Shown piece by piece: positions 42,388-52,199 of a stretch of DNA of 64,000 nucleotides; positions within the stretch are counted from its first letter, which is position 1; every line of letters begins with the position of its first letter. Below the pieces are notes generated by a model, which saw only the letters and a program-made list of their open reading frames with translations, was not told where the DNA came from and did not search any database. Origin of the DNA: Eubacterium sp. (lineage in GTDB: Bacteria > Bacillota > Clostridia > Lachnospirales > Lachnospiraceae); the NCBI GenBank assembly GCA_017475235.1, contig JAFVGA010000004.1, positions 1 through 64,000 of the forward strand. Direction: 5' to 3'. The translations under genes and the position numbers were made by a program.

Positions 42388-43251
42388 TTATGCCTTGTTA
42401 ACTGAACCGAAAAGTTCCATCTTTTCTTTTACTTTAGCCTTGATAGCTTCGCAACCAGGAGCAAGAAGTTTACGAGGATCAAATCCTTTACCTTCTAAAT
42501 CTTTTCCTGCTTCGATATACTTACGTGTCTCTTCTGCGAATACTAACTGACATTCTGTATTAACATTAATCTTTGAAACTCCAAGTTCGATTGACTTAGC
42601 AATCATGTCATCAGGAATTCCTGTACCACCGTGAAGAACTAATGGCATCTCGCCAGTCTTCTGCTGAATAGCGTCAAGAGTTTCAAAACTTAGTCCTTCC
42701 CAGTTTTCTGGGTATTTACCGTGGATGTTTCCGATACCTGCTGCAAGCATATCTACACCTAGGTCTGCAATAGCTTTACACTCATCAGGATCTGCACATT
42801 CACCCTTACCTACTACGCCGTCTTCTTCGCCACCGATAGCTCCAACTTCTGCCTCGATTGAAAGTCCAAGTCCGTGAGCAACTGCTACTAACTCTTTTGT
42901 CTTTTCAATGTTCTCTTCGATTGGATAGTGTGAACCATCAAACATGATTGATGAGAATCCAGCCTTGATACATTTATAACATCCTTCGTATGTACCGTGG
43001 TCTAGGTGAAGAGCTACAGGAACTGTAATTCCAAGTTCCTCATCCATAGCCTTAACCATGTCTGTAACTGTCTTAAAACCAGTCATATACTTTCCAGCGC
43101 CCTCAGATACACCAAGGATTACTGGGCTGTTAAGTTCTTGTGCTGTCTGTAAAATGCACTTTGTCCACTCCAAGTTATTGATGTTGAACTGTCCAACTGC
43201 ATAATGGCCTGCTTTAGCCTTATCTAACATTTCTTTTGCTGATACTAACAT
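42388..43251 (-). CDS. fba: Class II fructose-bisphosphate aldolase
   Basis: 287 residues. Zinc ligands and catalytic residues lie in HLDHGTYEGC, AEVGAIGGEEDG, LVLHGGTGIPDD and KINVNTE. It cleaves fructose-1,6-bisphosphate in glycolysis. The start at 43251 has GGAGG 7 nt upstream; the frame continues 26 codons further but those contain the promoter. It is divergent from the PPi-phosphofructokinase gene, whose product is its substrate. Confidence 0.96.
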   Translation of the reverse strand: MLVSAKEMLDKAKAGHYAVGQFNINNLEWTKCILQTAQELNSPVILGVSEGAGKYMTGFKTVTDMVKAMDEELGITVPVALHLDHGTYEGCYKCIKAGFSSIMFDGSHYPIEENIEKTKELVAVAHGLGLSIEAEVGAIGGEEDGVVGKGECADPDECKAIADLGVDMLAAGIGNIHGKYPENWEGLSFETLDAIQQKTGEMPLVLHGGTGIPDDMIAKSIELGVSKINVNTECQLVFAEETRKYIEAGKDLEGKGFDPRKLLAPGCEAIKAKVKEKMELFGSVNKA

Positions 43252-43300
43252 TTTGTACCTCCATTTTCCTCGCTTAATTTTTCTTTTAGCGTTCCACATT

Positions 43301-43329
43301 ATTATAGTAGATTCTAGTGATTTTCTCAA
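43301..43329 (-). promoter_or_regulatory. Promoter of the aldolase gene
   Basis: TTGAGA, 17-nt spacer, TATAAT on the minus strand, about 50 nt before the ATG. Confidence 0.72.
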
Positions 43330-43352
43330 TACGAAATTGGTGTTAATTCCAT

Positions 43353-43381
43353 TTGGTTTTTACCTCGATGTGGGTTATACT
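43353..43381 (+). promoter_or_regulatory. Promoter of the phosphofructokinase gene
   Basis: TTGGTT, 17-nt spacer, TATACT, 47 nt before the ATG. It stands back to back with the aldolase promoter. Confidence 0.62.
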
Positions 43382-43428
43382 AATTATGGTTTTTAAAACT
43401 ATTTATATAGAAAGAAACGGTGATAATT

Positions 43429-44643
43429 ATGAGTAATTGTATAGTTGCACAATCAGGTGGACCTACTTCTGCTATCAATGCCAGTCTTGCTGGAGTAATC
43501 TCCGGCGCCAAAGAAAACGGCTTTGATACAGTATACGGCGCATACCACGGTATTCAAGGATTTATGAACGATGAAGTTGTGTCTTTAAACGATATCGACA
43601 CAAAATTGCTTCGCAACACTCCTTCAATGTATCTTGGTTCATGTAGATACATGCTACCTGATGCTAGTGAGGATCCAGACACATACAAAACTATCTTTAA
43701 TCAGTTTGAAAAGTATGACATAAAGGCATTCTTCTACATCGGTGGAAATGATTCAATGGATACTGTTGCTAAGTTAAGTAAGTATGCTGCAGAGAATTCA
43801 ATCGATATTAAGTATGTTGGCATTCCAAAGACAATCGATAACGACTTGAATGTGACTGACCACACACCAGGTTACGGATCTGCTGCTAAGTTTATCGCTA
43901 CTACTCTTCTAGAGGTTAGCCACGACACAGCAATCTATCCAATTAACAGTGTAACTATAGTTGAGATAATGGGACGTGACGCAGGTTGGCTCACTGGAGC
44001 AGCTGCTCTTGCTAGAAATGAATATAGTGCAGTTCCACATCTAATCTACTTGCCAGAGGCTGCATTTGATAAGGATGAGTTTATTGAAGACGTTAAAGCT
44101 GCAATCGATAAATACCACAACGTAGTGATTGCAATCTCTGAAGGTATTAAAGATGCAGATGGCACATACATAACTGCAGGCGTGGCCGCCGAAGATAAAT
44201 TCGGTCACAGCCAGTTGAGCGGTGCTGGAAAAGCACTCGAGTATATCATTAAAGATAACATCGATGTAAAGGTTCGCTCAGTTGAGATAAACATTCCTCA
44301 ACGTACAGCCGGACACCTTACATCATATACGGATATTGACGAAGCCTTCGACGAAGGAAAATACGCAACAGAAGTTGCATTAAACGGTGAAACTGGAGTA
44401 ATGATTACAATTAATCGTATTTCAGATTTCCCTTACGCTACTACTCTTGGAACAACGGATGTGAATGACGTGGCAGGATTAGTTAAACACGTTCCTAGGG
44501 AATGGATCAACGAAAGAGGCAATGATGTGACTGAAGAGTTTGTCACTTATGCTAAGCCACTCATCCAAGGCGAGGTTGATTTAAACTTCAAAGACGGGCT
44601 TCCAGATTATTACAACATTAAACATTTAACAAATATAAGATAG
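43429..44643 (+). CDS. pfp: 6-phosphofructokinase, probably PPi-dependent
   Basis: 404 residues with the PfkA fold: AQSGGPTSAINAS at the start, GGNDSMDT, PKTIDNDL and EIMGRDAGWL. The Lys in PKTIDND and the Asp in the GGNDS motif are the residues that mark pyrophosphate-using enzymes; ATP enzymes have PGTIDND and GGDGS. It would phosphorylate fructose-6-phosphate with PPi, reversibly. The start at 43429 is preceded by GGTGAT; a GTG three codons upstream is the alternative. Confidence 0.9.
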   Translation: MSNCIVAQSGGPTSAINASLAGVISGAKENGFDTVYGAYHGIQGFMNDEVVSLNDIDTKLLRNTPSMYLGSCRYMLPDASEDPDTYKTIFNQFEKYDIKAFFYIGGNDSMDTVAKLSKYAAENSIDIKYVGIPKTIDNDLNVTDHTPGYGSAAKFIATTLLEVSHDTAIYPINSVTIVEIMGRDAGWLTGAAALARNEYSAVPHLIYLPEAAFDKDEFIEDVKAAIDKYHNVVIAISEGIKDADGTYITAGVAAEDKFGHSQLSGAGKALEYIIKDNIDVKVRSVEINIPQRTAGHLTSYTDIDEAFDEGKYATEVALNGETGVMITINRISDFPYATTLGTTDVNDVAGLVKHVPREWINERGNDVTEEFVTYAKPLIQGEVDLNFKDGLPDYYNIKHLTNIR

Positions 44644-44657
44644 AGTCTAATACCTAC

Positions 44658-44686
44658 TTGCAATAGAAAAATCTATGTGATAGAAT
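44658..44686 (+). promoter_or_regulatory. Promoter of tRNA-Gln
   Basis: TTGCAA, 17-nt spacer, TAGAAT, about 80 nt before the mature tRNA. It lies just behind the phosphofructokinase stop. Confidence 0.65.
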
Positions 44687-44694
44687 GTTTTCTG

Positions 44695-44758
44695 TTGCGA
44701 GACTGAAGCGGTAACTATTGGTAAAACGCGAAATCAAAGTAATGCTGATGGATCGCAA
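44695..44758 (+). other. Structured leader of the tRNA-Gln transcript
   Basis: A 64-nt segment closed by TTGCGA (44695-44700) and TCGCAA (44753-44758), between the promoter and the tRNA. The inner part has no obvious ORF. It may be a 5' leader removed by RNase P or a small RNA; no known family was recognised. Confidence 0.4.
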
Positions 44759-44766
44759 AAATACGA

Positions 44767-44838
44767 TGCCGCATCGCCAAATGGTAAGGCACTGGACTCT
44801 GACTCCAGCATTTCTAGGTTCGAATCCTAGTGCGGCAG
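44767..44838 (+). tRNA. tRNA-Gln (anticodon CTG)
   Basis: A complete cloverleaf: acceptor TGCCGCA with TGCGGCA, anticodon arm CTGGA-CTCTGAC-TCCAG giving anticodon CTG, T-arm CTAGG-TTCGAAT-CCTAG. The weak first pair U1-A72 is typical of tRNA-Gln. CCA is not encoded. Confidence 0.95.
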
Positions 44839-44840
44839 TC

Positions 44841-44872
44841 AAAAACACCACTTCTAACGAAGTGGTGTTTTT
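44841..44872. terminator. Bidirectional terminator between tRNA-Gln and the ABC exporter gene
   Basis: A perfect 14-bp stem (44841-44854 with 44859-44872), loop TAAC, A/T tracts on both sides. Confidence 0.9.
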
Positions 44873-44875
44873 ATT

Positions 44876-46687
44876 TTAAGCTTCTGCTTCTTTATACTGG
44901 CTCGCTTGCGTGTTAAACATATTTGCATAAAAGCCATTTTCTAAATTCATTAAGTCATCGTGGCTTCCCTCTTCTATTATCTGTCCTCCTTCAAACACAA
45001 TTATTCTATCGCAGAACTTACAAGAAGAAAGTCTGTGTGAGATGTAGATAGCAGTTTTGTCATTAACTAGTTTGTCGAAGTTCATGTAAACTTCGTTCTC
45101 TGCTATCGGATCAAGTGCAGCTGTAGGCTCATCCAAAACTACAATAGGCGAATCTTTGTATAGTGCTCTTGCTATAGCAAGTTTCTGTCCTTGTCCACCA
45201 GATGGCTCTACACCATCTTCTTCAAACATCTTATATATGTAAGTATCATCTTTATCTTTCAGACTGTTAACCCAATCCGCTACTCCTGATGTCTCATATA
45301 CGTAATCTAGATCTATGTCTTTGTCGCGGAAGTTAGTAACATTTTCTTTTAGTTTAAACGCAAACAATCTAAAGTCTTGGAATACCACAGACAATAATTC
45401 CACGTACTCTTCAAACTTCATATCCCTGATGTCTTTGTCGTTGACAAGTATATCGCCCTCGTAATTATCATATAGTTTGCAAAGAAGTTTGATAAACGTA
45501 GTCTTACCTGCGCCGTTTCTTCCCACAATCGATAGATGCTCGCCTTTATTTATAGTAGTTGAAATGTTTTTCAAAATGTATCTATCAGTGTTTGGATATT
45601 TGAAGCTGACATTTCTAAACTCGATTTTACAGTCTTGCTTTTCTACATCCAAATCTCCAGTTTCTTTTTCCACATAAACTTGTTCCATAAAGTCGATGTA
45701 AAACTTAAGAACTGAAACCGTATATGAGCACTGCATAGTTGAATCAATAATGGCACCTAAAGCATCATTAAATGTGTTAGCTGCCTGGAAAAGAGCAGCG
45801 AATGTACCAATGCTAATCCATTTCTTTATAGCATAGTAGCCAATCAAAAGATAAATAACCATATTGGCTGCAGCTCTCAAAAATGCATTTGTATTTCTAA
45901 GAATAATAAATTTTCTCGCAAAATGCTTTCCTAGTTTATAAAGTTTTCCTACAAAACCATTGTACTGATCTACAAACACATCATCAGCATCATAAAGTCT
46001 GATGTCTTTTGCATATCTTGGCTCCATTAGTTCAGTATTATAGTAGTCGCTACCTCTCTCAAGGTTACCAATCTTTTCAAAGTATTTCTTTCTAATCTTC
46101 ACATCGAGTTTAGATAGGAAGTAGTTAGTAGTAAACGCAAAAACGATAGGAATAATCATCCAAGGAACTCTAGTAGCCACTACCACTATTACACCCATGG
46201 CTACAACTGTCTGTTGAATTATGGTGAATATAGGCGTGACCAAACCGTTCACATGGTCAGTCTCGTTCAATGCTCTTTCACCATTTTTAATTATATCTAA
46301 CACTTTTCTATTTTCTGTATTCGCAAACTTCATTTGAATTGAACTCATACAGATTCTTGTATTTAGATATTTATAAAAGTTTTCATTTATTCTTCCTTTG
46401 TGTTCGTCGCAGGCCTTTGCTAATACTTTTCCAAGCCAAGTACCCACGCATATAACAGCAATCCAAAGGATTGAATAACTCACTCTTCTTGGTCCACCTG
46501 GTGCAATCTCATTTACTAGTTGTTCAGTACCAAGGATTGAGATGAATGGATAAACAATTCCCACCACAAATCCTAGAATTAACCAGAAGTAATATGTCTT
46601 GTTAGTCTGCCAAGCAAACTTCGTAAAATATTTAAAACATCTTCCAAGATCTTTCGGTGACATCAATTTATCTGACTTTCTAGCCAT
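44876..46687 (-). CDS. ABC exporter half-transporter (permease-ATPase fusion), second subunit
   Basis: 603 residues. The membrane domain (about 30-340) has five to six segments. The ATPase (about 365-595) has Walker A VGRNGAGKTT, signature EPSGGQGQK and Walker B PIVVLDEP followed by the D-loop AALD. It overlaps the previous half-transporter gene by 8 nt, so the pair probably forms a heterodimer. The signature PSGGQ differs slightly from the partner's LSGGE. Peptide or lipid export is likely; the substrate is unknown. Confidence 0.9.
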   Translation of the reverse strand: MARKSDKLMSPKDLGRCFKYFTKFAWQTNKTYYFWLILGFVVGIVYPFISILGTEQLVNEIAPGGPRRVSYSILWIAVICVGTWLGKVLAKACDEHKGRINENFYKYLNTRICMSSIQMKFANTENRKVLDIIKNGERALNETDHVNGLVTPIFTIIQQTVVAMGVIVVVATRVPWMIIPIVFAFTTNYFLSKLDVKIRKKYFEKIGNLERGSDYYNTELMEPRYAKDIRLYDADDVFVDQYNGFVGKLYKLGKHFARKFIILRNTNAFLRAAANMVIYLLIGYYAIKKWISIGTFAALFQAANTFNDALGAIIDSTMQCSYTVSVLKFYIDFMEQVYVEKETGDLDVEKQDCKIEFRNVSFKYPNTDRYILKNISTTINKGEHLSIVGRNGAGKTTFIKLLCKLYDNYEGDILVNDKDIRDMKFEEYVELLSVVFQDFRLFAFKLKENVTNFRDKDIDLDYVYETSGVADWVNSLKDKDDTYIYKMFEEDGVEPSGGQGQKLAIARALYKDSPIVVLDEPTAALDPIAENEVYMNFDKLVNDKTAIYISHRLSSCKFCDRIIVFEGGQIIEEGSHDDLMNLENGFYANMFNTQASQYKEAEA

Positions 46688-48503
46688 TTGAAATCACCTC
46701 CTCATCCTTGTAGTAGCTGGATTGGATGTTAAACATTTCTGCATACTCCCCATTTTTCTCCAACAACTCGCTATGAGTACCAAGTTCCACTATCTCGCCT
46801 GCTTTAAACATAGCAATCTGATCGCAGAATCTAGTACTGCCAAGTCTATGTGAAATAAATATGGCAATTTTGTTTTTGACCATATTGTTAAACTCTCTAT
46901 ACATTCTATCCTCAGCCAAAGCGTCAAGCGCAGCTGTAGGCTCATCCAAAATGACAATTGGTGCATCTTTATACAAGGCTCTCGCTAGAGCAAGTTTTTG
47001 TTTTTCGCCACCTGATAGGTCGATGCCTTTCTCATCAAAAATCTTTAGAAGATTAACTTTTATTCCAGCATCATACATATCAATCTTTTCTAAGAGTCCA
47101 CTTCTATCAAGCGCACTTGTCACCTTATCCATATCAGTCTCTTCTTCCACTTCAAAAGAAACATTCTCAAAAATAGGAAGTGCAAAACACTCTATGTTCT
47201 GGAACACTGGAGAGAAAAGCTTAAAGTATTCATCTCTATCAAAATCCCTTAAGTCTCTACCATTGAGAAGTATTCGACCTTTCGTTGGGTTGTAAAGTTT
47301 CATAATCAGTTTAATGAGTGTAGTTTTTCCTGCACCATTAATACCAACCACAGCCAACTTGCTGTCATTCTTTATTGTCAGATTAATATTTTTCAAGACA
47401 TAATTATCATGTCCTGGATATTTAAAGCTAACATTTTCAAACTTAAACTCATATGAATCGAAATCTAAGTTCTTTTCTACTCCTTCGCCTTCGGCAAAGG
47501 ATTCACTATCCTCTTTCCAGTTAACAAACTCTCTATAATCATTGATCATTAAAGTGTTAGTCTTAACAGCAGAATATATCCATGACATAAAACCGATATT
47601 TCTGTGTAGGGCATTAACTAAACCGATAAACAATAGTAGATCTGAAATAGGCATTCCACCTTTTAAAACAGACCAAACTAGCCAGCCATACATCACTAAG
47701 GTCTCGGCTAGCAAAACCGTCTCCATACACATAGCGCCAATAATCCATCTGTTGTGGTGTTGTCTGTTTTTCTTAAAGAAGAAATTGTTAAGAACTTCAA
47801 ACTCTCTTTTGAAAACTCCAGACATATTGAAAAGTCTAATGTCTTTGGCGAAGTCGAAGTTTTTAGATGTCCTCTCCAAATAATTTAGTTTTCTGTTTGT
47901 TGGTGCCATAACATCTAGGAACTTAATCTTGTCTCGCTTTCCAAACCATCCAAGAATGTATCCAACGATTATTGCCATAAACAAAATGGCGATTAGCACC
48001 CAAATATTTCTCATTCCAATCATTACCGCAGAAAAAATGATAACAATAGAATTCGAAATAATGTTATGTGATTCATAAAGAACTCCGTGGAAACCATTTC
48101 CTTGATATAAGGCATTCTTTGCTTTTTGGCCAAAATCAAGAAAGTCCGGATTTTCCATATTCTTAAAGTCGGTCTTAAACATCTTGCGCATACGAAGTCT
48201 TTCTAGGAATGCATTAGTCTTTACAAATTCATAATCAAGTTTTGTATAACCATATCTATTTAGGGCGTTTGCAATAAATAAAATTGAACATATTAATACA
48301 GTAGACCAAATAAACTTGGCTACTGGGTAATGCTGCTCAACAAACGACACAATCATCTTAGGAGCATAAGTCCAAATAATTGTGTTTGTTGCTTGAAAAA
48401 TACCAATAAAAAGTGTGGCGATCAACACTCCTTTGCCACCCTTTATGGACATCTTCCATGCATATATAAAATTGCTAATTAGTCCATGCTGTTTAATTTT
48501 CAT
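46680..48503 (-). CDS. ABC exporter half-transporter (permease-ATPase fusion), first subunit
   Basis: 607 residues. Membrane domain about 20-330; ATPase about 360-595 with Walker A VGINGAGKTT, signature DLSGGEKQK and Walker B PIVILDEP. It begins with a basic stretch (MKIKQHG) and is followed with an overlap by its partner. The closest complete ribosome site is GAGGCG before the ATG. The 114-nt gap upstream holds the terminator of the PqqD gene, so the exporter probably has its own promoter or depends on read-through. Confidence 0.9.
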   Translation of the reverse strand: MKIKQHGLISNFIYAWKMSIKGGKGVLIATLFIGIFQATNTIIWTYAPKMIVSFVEQHYPVAKFIWSTVLICSILFIANALNRYGYTKLDYEFVKTNAFLERLRMRKMFKTDFKNMENPDFLDFGQKAKNALYQGNGFHGVLYESHNIISNSIVIIFSAVMIGMRNIWVLIAILFMAIIVGYILGWFGKRDKIKFLDVMAPTNRKLNYLERTSKNFDFAKDIRLFNMSGVFKREFEVLNNFFFKKNRQHHNRWIIGAMCMETVLLAETLVMYGWLVWSVLKGGMPISDLLLFIGLVNALHRNIGFMSWIYSAVKTNTLMINDYREFVNWKEDSESFAEGEGVEKNLDFDSYEFKFENVSFKYPGHDNYVLKNINLTIKNDSKLAVVGINGAGKTTLIKLIMKLYNPTKGRILLNGRDLRDFDRDEYFKLFSPVFQNIECFALPIFENVSFEVEEETDMDKVTSALDRSGLLEKIDMYDAGIKVNLLKIFDEKGIDLSGGEKQKLALARALYKDAPIVILDEPTAALDALAEDRMYREFNNMVKNKIAIFISHRLGSTRFCDQIAMFKAGEIVELGTHSELLEKNGEYAEMFNIQSSYYKDEEVISNG

Positions 48504-48550
48504 TTTTCGCCTCGAACAATACTTTTATTATATATGTCAATATATAATAA

Positions 48551-48579
48551 AACCTTGATATGCGTAGTATATCAAGGTT
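48551..48579 (-). terminator. Terminator behind the PqqD-like gene
   Basis: A perfect 11-bp stem AACCTTGATAT with its complement and a 7-nt loop, followed on the minus strand by TTTTATTATAT. Confidence 0.75.
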
Positions 48580-48617
48580 CATTAACATTTATAAGTATAT
48601 ATTTTTAGTATAGTATT

Positions 48618-48884
48618 TTATTCTTCAATAATACCCGGTTTTACTAAAGTTTCTACAAAGGACTTTACATCCTTTTTAGCAGTCTTGTCATCAACCTCAT
48701 ACTTTTCTGTAACTGCCTTAACTAACTCTTTCTCAGAAGCTCCATCCTGCAACTTTTCAAACATAAATTTGCTTGTTGCATTTAGTCTTACCATTCCATT
48801 GAAATAATTGCTAGCTGCTCCCACTGCTACTACAACTGGCTGTCCACCAACTTCTCTTAAAATAAATCCATCTCTAATCTTCAT
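48618..48884 (-). CDS. PqqD-family peptide-binding (RRE-like) protein
   Basis: 88 residues. It matches the PqqD fold: GFILREVGGQPVVVAVG, the NGMVRLNATSKFMFEKL turn-helix and a winged-helix end. PqqD domains hold the leader peptides of ribosomally made, modified peptides. The start is set at 48884, where GGAG lies 7 nt ahead and the ATG follows the previous stop by one nucleotide. It follows the HPr-kinase-like gene; no modifying enzyme such as a radical SAM protein is adjacent. Confidence 0.87.
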   Translation of the reverse strand: MKIRDGFILREVGGQPVVVAVGAASNYFNGMVRLNATSKFMFEKLQDGASEKELVKAVTEKYEVDDKTAKKDVKSFVETLVKPGIIEE

Positions 48885-48885
48885 C

Positions 48886-49599
48886 TTATTCTCCATTCTT
48901 CATCATATCGTAAGCCATCTGTGCTGCTTCATTTGATATGGTACATTTCATTTCATACATCGGAATTGATTTTAGCATCTTATCTGCAAAATCCAAAACC
49001 TTAACTGTTCCCTCTTCACTTCGTGGTCTGTAGATCTGTGCAATCAACTTGTATGTTGTCTCAACTACATCACCTTTTTTGATTTCGTTTTCTTCGCCGC
49101 GCTCAATATAGCAGATTGCTTTGATTGGTGACTTTTTATTTACCGACAACTCATGCTTTCCATCCCAAGGAGTTCCGTAAGCATAAAACTTTCCATCTAT
49201 CTCTCTGATCAAAGGCTTATCGTCATTTATCATAACTGCGCGCTCGCCAAAGACCTCTCTCCACATCCTAGTGTGTGTACTTTTTCCAGTTCCGCTCTTT
49301 GCCGCGAACAAATAGCATTCGCCGTCCACTTCCACCACACTGCTGTGGAACAATGCCACTCCAAAGTCTATCGCCTTTTCACAGAACAGTCTGTAAATTG
49401 CAATATACTCTAGGTATGGTTTCGAGTACTGAATCTCTTCTTCCGAATTTGCTTGCTCGTACTCCAAATCTTCGTCAGTTGCGCAAATAGAAAACAAAGG
49501 TTCTTCGTCAGTTTCGTAATCCTTTGCCTTCTTCTCGAAGTAAGTTCCTCTATATGTGATTTCTACAGGAATGTCTCCAAACTTGTAAGTGTTCTTCAC
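48886..49599 (-). CDS. HPr kinase/phosphorylase-like P-loop protein
   Basis: 237 residues starting with GTG. The P-loop FAAKSGTGKSTHTRMW (98-113), the acidic NDDKPLIR and GTPWDGKHE stretches are those of the HprK/PEP-carboxykinase-like fold. Similar proteins beside PqqD domains occur in peptide-modification clusters, including lasso-peptide kinases, so a peptide kinase is possible. It is unlikely to be the HprK of catabolite control, which has a different N-terminal domain. The start shares one base with the upstream stop (TAGTG). Confidence 0.8.
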   Translation of the reverse strand: MKNTYKFGDIPVEITYRGTYFEKKAKDYETDEEPLFSICATDEDLEYEQANSEEEIQYSKPYLEYIAIYRLFCEKAIDFGVALFHSSVVEVDGECYLFAAKSGTGKSTHTRMWREVFGERAVMINDDKPLIREIDGKFYAYGTPWDGKHELSVNKKSPIKAICYIERGEENEIKKGDVVETTYKLIAQIYRPRSEEGTVKVLDFADKMLKSIPMYEMKCTISNEAAQMAYDMMKNGE

Positions 49600-50909
49600 T
49601 ATTTCTTTTCCTCTTTTGCCGCCATATAATTTGCAAACTGTCTAGCTGTACGTCCCGACAATCCGCCGTGCGCCAACTCCCACTTGTTTGCCTCTTCTTC
49701 TATCACTTTGTCAGGAAGCTCCACTCCCTCTTTCTTACAAAGTGCTTTTGCAATCTCGAAATACTCCTTCTGCGAAGGCTTCGAGAAACTAATCGTAACA
49801 CCAAAACGATAAACTAATGAAAGTTTTTCTTCCATAGTATCTGACTGGTGCAATCCGTCTTCCACAATCATGTCATCCCTGTCACTCCATTTTTCTTTAA
49901 TGATGTGACGTCTGTTTGATGTTGCATAAATCAAAATGTTGTCAGGCTTCGTCTCAACTCCACCCTCAATCACAGCCTTCAAGAACTTGTATTCAGTCTC
50001 AAAGTCCTCGAAACTCAAATCATCCATATAAATGATGAACTTATAATTTCTATTCTTTATCATCGCAATCACATTCGACAAATCCTTAAACTGATGCTTG
50101 TAAATCTCAATCATTCTAAGGCCTCTGTCGTAATACTGATTCACAATCGCCTTGATACTTGTCGACTTTCCAGTTCCGCTATCGCCAAAGAGCAAGCAGT
50201 TGTTACATCTTCTGCCTTCCACAAAGTCCTCTGTATTATCGATAAGCTTTTTCTTCTGAATATCATATCCAATCAAATCATCGAGCGTTACTTGCTCCAT
50301 GTTATTGATTGGCTTAAATCCTAACTTGCCGTTTGTATACTCAAGTCTGAACGCCTTGTTTAGACCAAACATTCCAACGCCGTAGTCTTTGTAGAAGTTT
50401 GAGACTGCATCAAAGAACTCATTCTCATCTTTAGTCTCTTCCAACTCTCTACTAAGCTTGCGAACTTTCTCGCTCACGTTTTTGTTATACATAAACTCTG
50501 GCTTATGTATTGCTGTGTAATCTTCAATCTTGCTAAAGCAATCTATGTCTAATTCTTTTTCAATCTTGCTAAAATCGTAGTCAAACAATTCTTTGAATGC
50601 TTTGAAATCATTCTTTGCAAAGTCATTCACGCTGCCTTCTGACGCGCCCACCTTCTCACAAGTCAAACTGAAAGAATTCTCAGTTGTAATAAGAAGATAC
50701 GTCAAATAGTTGTGCCAAAGGTTGTCATCAAAACCGTAATCAGTTGAGATGTCTAGAATTCTTTTCATCTGATGATAAATCTTTGTTCTTAACTTATCAG
50801 CGTCATACTTTTTAGAATTAAACGTAGCGAACACATCAGACAACTCCATTAAAATAGAATCCTCTGGCAAATCTCCATATAACAATAAATTTGAAACTAT
50901 ATTATTCAT
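49599..50909 (-). CDS. DUF815-family AAA ATPase
   Basis: 436 residues. A helical N-terminal half (about 1-200) precedes the ATPase: LLFGDSGTGKST, a Walker B-like FIIYMDDLSFE and TSNRRHI as in DUF815. The C-terminal helices have GLSGRTARQFANY. The family's role is unknown; it is often compared with ATPase chaperones. GAGGAG precedes the ATG, and its start overlaps the upstream gene by 8 nt. Confidence 0.85.
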   Translation of the reverse strand: MNNIVSNLLLYGDLPEDSILMELSDVFATFNSKKYDADKLRTKIYHQMKRILDISTDYGFDDNLWHNYLTYLLITTENSFSLTCEKVGASEGSVNDFAKNDFKAFKELFDYDFSKIEKELDIDCFSKIEDYTAIHKPEFMYNKNVSEKVRKLSRELEETKDENEFFDAVSNFYKDYGVGMFGLNKAFRLEYTNGKLGFKPINNMEQVTLDDLIGYDIQKKKLIDNTEDFVEGRRCNNCLLFGDSGTGKSTSIKAIVNQYYDRGLRMIEIYKHQFKDLSNVIAMIKNRNYKFIIYMDDLSFEDFETEYKFLKAVIEGGVETKPDNILIYATSNRRHIIKEKWSDRDDMIVEDGLHQSDTMEEKLSLVYRFGVTISFSKPSQKEYFEIAKALCKKEGVELPDKVIEEEANKWELAHGGLSGRTARQFANYMAAKEEKK

Positions 50910-52197
50910 ATACTCTCCTCATTTTTACTAAGGCAGCTAGTCCCCCAAAAACTAACACAAAACAACTTCTATACTCCATCCAATAATGGAAATAAACATG
51001 TGAACTTGCAAATATAAACCACATAACCGGAAACAACGAAACTACAAATAAAGGAATAGATAGTTTTAAACCTTTTTTTGAAATCCCGTGTGATTTAAAT
51101 AGCATAATCAAAAGATAAACTAGTGCTAACACAATTATAACGACAAGCATAGGTGTTTGTAACCATACAAATCCTCTTTTTAACACCTCTCCTATTGTAA
51201 ACTTGTCTACCAGACCACTAGCATCCATGGATGTATGCTGATTTATTTTTGAAAGAGCTCTTACAAAACAATTCTCTTGCAATAGCAAACTTGCAACGGC
51301 CCATTTCCCTATCCAAAAAACAACATACCCTATTCCCCAGAACGCAACTTTTTCAAACAGACTTCCTGCCATTTTTTTAATGGAATCTTCTTTATTCATG
51401 ATAAAGTAGATAATCAATGGTGTTCCAACCGTCACTATTGGATATGTTAAAAGATCAAAGAAGCTTGTACCTATACCTGTGATCAAAAAAACTATCCAAT
51501 AATTATTAGTCTTTTCAAAGTATTCTTTCCATTTCAGCAAAACGATACTGCTTATCATCATCATATAATAACATGCTGAGAACTGTAAAGATAAACTCAC
51601 AGTAACTGGCATTATTAAAATATATGCAACTGCAAACGGTAAAATATATTTTTTAAAACCTCTACTATATAATAGGGCAACCAACAATATTAAGCATATT
51701 AATTGGCCTAATATATTTAAAATACGAATATTGTTGTAATCAAAAAATGTCAACAACGGTTTTAGAATAACTATATATCCATGCCAATACCAAAAGTATG
51801 GGTGTGCCGTTTTTGCTTTGACACCATTGCACTCATCTATTAAAGACTGATAATAGTCATAATGATCTACACCGTTAACAATACCTCCTGCAGTCTGCCA
51901 AGTATATATATTCATAGCCTTCTTATGCAATGCTTCTTTTCCATTATAAGTGGCTCCTGCAATCATACACGCATCGGTGAAATTATCTAACATTGAATAA
52001 TTAATTCCTGGAATAATCTCACGATACTTGCCTTCTTTTTGAAATGACTCAATAGATTTTTTTGCATTTTTTCTAATTGGGCCTGTTGGTAATGAAAATG
52101 CTAAAAACTGCAAAGCAGTAGCTAATACAATAGAAGCAACTAGAATTATTATTGTGATTTTTCCTTTTTTAAAGATATATTCTTTCACACTTTTCAA
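50902..52197 (-). CDS. Polytopic membrane protein, GT-C glycosyltransferase-like
   Basis: 431 residues with about ten hydrophobic segments. A large first extracellular loop (about 35-135) contains YHYDYYQSLID-like and HPYFWYWHGY stretches, the layout of GT-C lipid-linked sugar transferases, but I see no clear catalytic signature. The start codon is TTG with AGGAG 9 nt upstream. It follows the GT2 gene by 2 nt, which supports a joint role in glycan assembly. Confidence 0.7.
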   Translation of the reverse strand: MKSVKEYIFKKGKITIIILVASIVLATALQFLAFSLPTGPIRKNAKKSIESFQKEGKYREIIPGINYSMLDNFTDACMIAGATYNGKEALHKKAMNIYTWQTAGGIVNGVDHYDYYQSLIDECNGVKAKTAHPYFWYWHGYIVILKPLLTFFDYNNIRILNILGQLICLILLVALLYSRGFKKYILPFAVAYILIMPVTVSLSLQFSACYYMMMISSIVLLKWKEYFEKTNNYWIVFLITGIGTSFFDLLTYPIVTVGTPLIIYFIMNKEDSIKKMAGSLFEKVAFWGIGYVVFWIGKWAVASLLLQENCFVRALSKINQHTSMDASGLVDKFTIGEVLKRGFVWLQTPMLVVIIVLALVYLLIMLFKSHGISKKGLKLSIPLFVVSLFPVMWFIFASSHVYFHYWMEYRSCFVLVFGGLAALVKMRRVYE

Positions 52198-52199
52198 TT

